The notes under the pieces were generated by a model. It was not told the DNA's origin. It worked only from the letters and a program-made list of their open reading frames with translations, and ran no database searches. This document shows positions 62,188-64,000 of a DNA stretch of 64,000 nt, one piece after another. The stretch comes from Rhodococcus_G sp042879035 (GTDB lineage: Bacteria; Actinomycetota; Actinomycetes; Mycobacteriales; Mycobacteriaceae), in NCBI RefSeq assembly GCF_042879035.1, contig NZ_JBIAOU010000001.1, positions 248,001-312,000 on the forward strand, in the 5' to 3' direction. A program made the translations under genes and the position numbers. Each line of letters starts with the position of its first letter. The first letter of the stretch is position 1.

Positions 62188-64000
62188 CCGAATCGTGTCC
62201 CAACTGTTCCGACAGCTTCTGCAGCAGCCCGATCGCGGCGTCCGCGAGGACCGTGCCGGGCGGGAAGATCGCCGCGGCGCCGGCCTGGTACAGCTCCTCG
62301 AAGTCGCCGGGCGGGATGACGCCGCCGACCACGACCATGATGTCGGGGCGGCCCACCGCGGCAAGAGCCTCCCGCAGCGCAGGCACCAGGGTGAGGTGGC
62401 CGGCGGCGAGGGAGGACACGCCGACGATGTGCACGTCGGCGTCGGCCGCCTGCTGGGCGACCTCCTCGGGGGTCTGGAACAGCGGTCCCACGTCGACGTC
62501 GAATCCGAGGTCCGCGAAGCCGGTGGAGATCACCTTCTGGCCTCGGTCGTGCCCGTCCTGACCCATCTTCGCGACGAGGATGCGGGGACGGCGACCCTCG
62601 GCCTCAGCGAACTTCTCGACGAGTTCGGTTGCGTTGGAAATGTTCTCCGACTTTCCGGCCTCGTCCCGGTACACCCCGCTGATGGTCCGGATCTCGGCCT
62701 GGTGACGCCCGTACACCGTCTCCAGCGCGTCGGAGATCTCCCCGACGGTGGCCTTGGCGCGGGCCGCGTTCACGGCCAGGGCGAGCAGGTTGTTCTCCAT
62801 GCCGCCCTCGGTGGACGCCGCGGCGCGGGTGAGCTCGGCGAGGGCGGCCTGCGTGGCGGCCTCGTCGCGCTCGGCACGCAGCTGCTGCAGCTTCGCGAGC
62901 TGCTCCGCGCGCACCTTGGTGTTGTCGACCTTGAGCACCTCGATGCTGTCCGGCTCGTCCGGCACGTACTTGTTGACGCCGATCAGCGGCTGACGGCCGG
63001 AGTCGATGCGGGCCTGGGTGCGGGCCGCGGCCTCCTCGATGCGCAGCTTCGGGATGCCCTCGGAGATGGCCTGCGCCATACCGCCGGCCTCCTCGACCTC
63101 CGCGATGTGCGCCCGGGCCCGGTTGGCCAGCTCGTTGGTGAGCCACTCGACGTAGTGCGAACCGCCCCACGGGTCGATCGGCCGGGTCGTGCCCGACTCC
63201 TGCTGCAGCAGGAGCTGGGTGTTGCGGGCGATGCGGGCCGAGAAGTCGGTCGGCAGCGCGATCGCCTCGTCGAGGGCGTTGGTGTGCAGCGACTGGGTGT
63301 GCCCCTGGGTCGCGGCCATCGCCTCGACGCAGGTGCGCGCGACGTTGTTGAACACGTCCTGCGCGGTGAGCGACCAGCCGGAGGTCTGCGAGTGGGTACG
63401 CAGCGACAGCGACTTGCTGGACTTCGGGTCGAACTTCGCGACCAGCTCGCTCCACAGCAGACGCCCGGCGCGCAGCTTGGCGACCTCCATGAAGAAGTTC
63501 ATGCCGATCGCCCAGAAGAACGACAGGCGGGGCGCGAACTTGTCGATGTCCATGCCCGCGTCGAGGCCGGCGCGGATGTACTCCACACCGTCGGCGAGGG
63601 TGTACGCCAGCTCCAGGTCGGCCGTGGCACCGGCCTCCTGGATGTGGTAGCCGGAGATGGAGATCGAGTTGAACTTCGGCATCTTCGCGCTGGTGAACGC
63701 GAAGATGTCGGAGATGATCCGCATCGACGGCTTCGGCGGGTAGATGTAGGTGTTGCGGACCATGAACTCCTTCAGAATGTCGTTCTGAATGGTTCCGGCC
63801 AGCTGCTCGGGCGTGACGCCCTGCTCCTCCGCGGCCACGACGTACAGCGCCAGGATCGGCAGCACCGCGCCGTTCATCGTCATCGACACCGACACCTGCG
63901 ACAGGTCGATGCCGTCGAACAGCTGCCGCATGTCGAGGATCGAGTCGATCGCCACACCGGCCATGCCGACGTCACCCTGCACGCGCGGGTGGTCGGAGTC
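62174..64000 (-). CDS. mutB: Methylmalonyl-CoA mutase large subunit, 3' part (5' end outside window)
   Basis: This enzyme interconverts succinyl-CoA and (R)-methylmalonyl-CoA with adenosylcobalamin. The 608 visible residues contain part of the TIM barrel ('VSMTMNGAVLPILALYVVAAEEQG', 'RNTYIYPPKPSMRI', 'SISISGYHIQEAGATADLELAYTLADG', 'RTHSQTSGWSLTAQD', 'LHTNALDEAIALPTDFSARIARNTQ') and the C-terminal B12 domain 'KMGQDGHDRGQKVISTGFADLGFDV' (D-x-H-x-x-G) and 'IVGVSSLAAGHL'. The frame is open to the right edge, so the start and small-subunit gene lie beyond it. Confidence 0.97.
   Translation of the reverse strand, partial: DSDHPRVQGDVGMAGVAIDSILDMRQLFDGIDLSQVSVSMTMNGAVLPILALYVVAAEEQGVTPEQLAGTIQNDILKEFMVRNTYIYPPKPSMRIISDIFAFTSAKMPKFNSISISGYHIQEAGATADLELAYTLADGVEYIRAGLDAGMDIDKFAPRLSFFWAIGMNFFMEVAKLRAGRLLWSELVAKFDPKSSKSLSLRTHSQTSGWSLTAQDVFNNVARTCVEAMAATQGHTQSLHTNALDEAIALPTDFSARIARNTQLLLQQESGTTRPIDPWGGSHYVEWLTNELANRARAHIAEVEEAGGMAQAISEGIPKLRIEEAAARTQARIDSGRQPLIGVNKYVPDEPDSIEVLKVDNTKVRAEQLAKLQQLRAERDEAATQAALAELTRAAASTEGGMENNLLALAVNAARAKATVGEISDALETVYGRHQAEIRTISGVYRDEAGKSENISNATELVEKFAEAEGRRPRILVAKMGQDGHDRGQKVISTGFADLGFDVDVGPLFQTPEEVAQQAADADVHIVGVSSLAAGHLTLVPALREALAAVGRPDIMVVVGGVIPPGDFEELYQAGAAAIFPPGTVLADAAIGLLQKLSEQLGHDSVVAD

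Overview
The window is GC-rich DNA from a mycolic-acid actinobacterium, most likely Rhodococcus or a close relative. The evidence is mycothiol biosynthesis (mshC) with its usual actinobacterial neighbours (SCO1664-like and DUF3090 genes, an MSMEG_4193-type phosphatase), an IdeR-type iron box, a MutB/MeaB pair, F420/PPOX-type and SDR enzymes, and densely packed genes with GTGA/ATGA overlaps. Genus is an inference; no rRNA gene is present.

Positions 1-2779 hold the 3' part of a gas-vesicle operon (gvpF-G-O-J-L-S-K), nearly all translationally coupled. Positions 2811-11295 are a mixed accessory stretch: a stress-type SDR, a CrtI-like FAD oxidoreductase with an SRPBCC protein, a small iron-permease-family membrane protein, a divergent Nramp transporter coupled to a secreted protein and two PRC-barrel proteins, an AraC regulator and a STAS protein. 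It also contains at least four decayed pieces: an epimerase stub, a gutted Zn-alcohol dehydrogenase, an mshC fragment and a probable DUF4383 remnant.

Positions 11296-38199 (minus strand) are one gene for an 8,967-residue non-ribosomal peptide synthetase. I read its order as C-halfC-A-T / C-A-T / C-A-T-E / C-A-T / C-A-T-E / C-A-T / C-A-T-TE. This is a complete seven-module line with an EntF-like starter condensation domain, two epimerases and a terminal thioesterase. It predicts an N-capped heptapeptide with D-residues at positions 3 and 5 and Thr-like residues at 2 and 5. No MbtH, tailoring or export gene and no iron box lies beside it. It sits directly downstream of mshC, and an 85-bp degenerate copy of mshC lies at its far end, so the synthetase is bracketed by direct repeats.

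Positions 38331-42634 (minus) form the conserved uppP - phosphatase - DUF3090 - SCO1664-like - mshC group. Positions 42827-47927 (plus) hold an aldo/keto reductase-like protein, a PPOX-class protein, and a heme-iron operon (heme oxygenase plus an ABC heme importer) behind an IdeR-like box. Positions 47934-52667 hold a hypothetical protein, a propeller lipoprotein, pyrD, a YbhB-like protein and an M20 peptidase. A tRNA-Leu(GAG) with promoter and terminator follows. Positions 53027-61128 hold an S8 protease, an atypical zinc-ribbon SDR, a GCS2-type ligase, a saccharopine-dehydrogenase-like reductase, a CoA-transferase and a nucleoside hydrolase. The right end carries meaB and the 3' part of mutB (methylmalonyl-CoA mutase), both on the minus strand.
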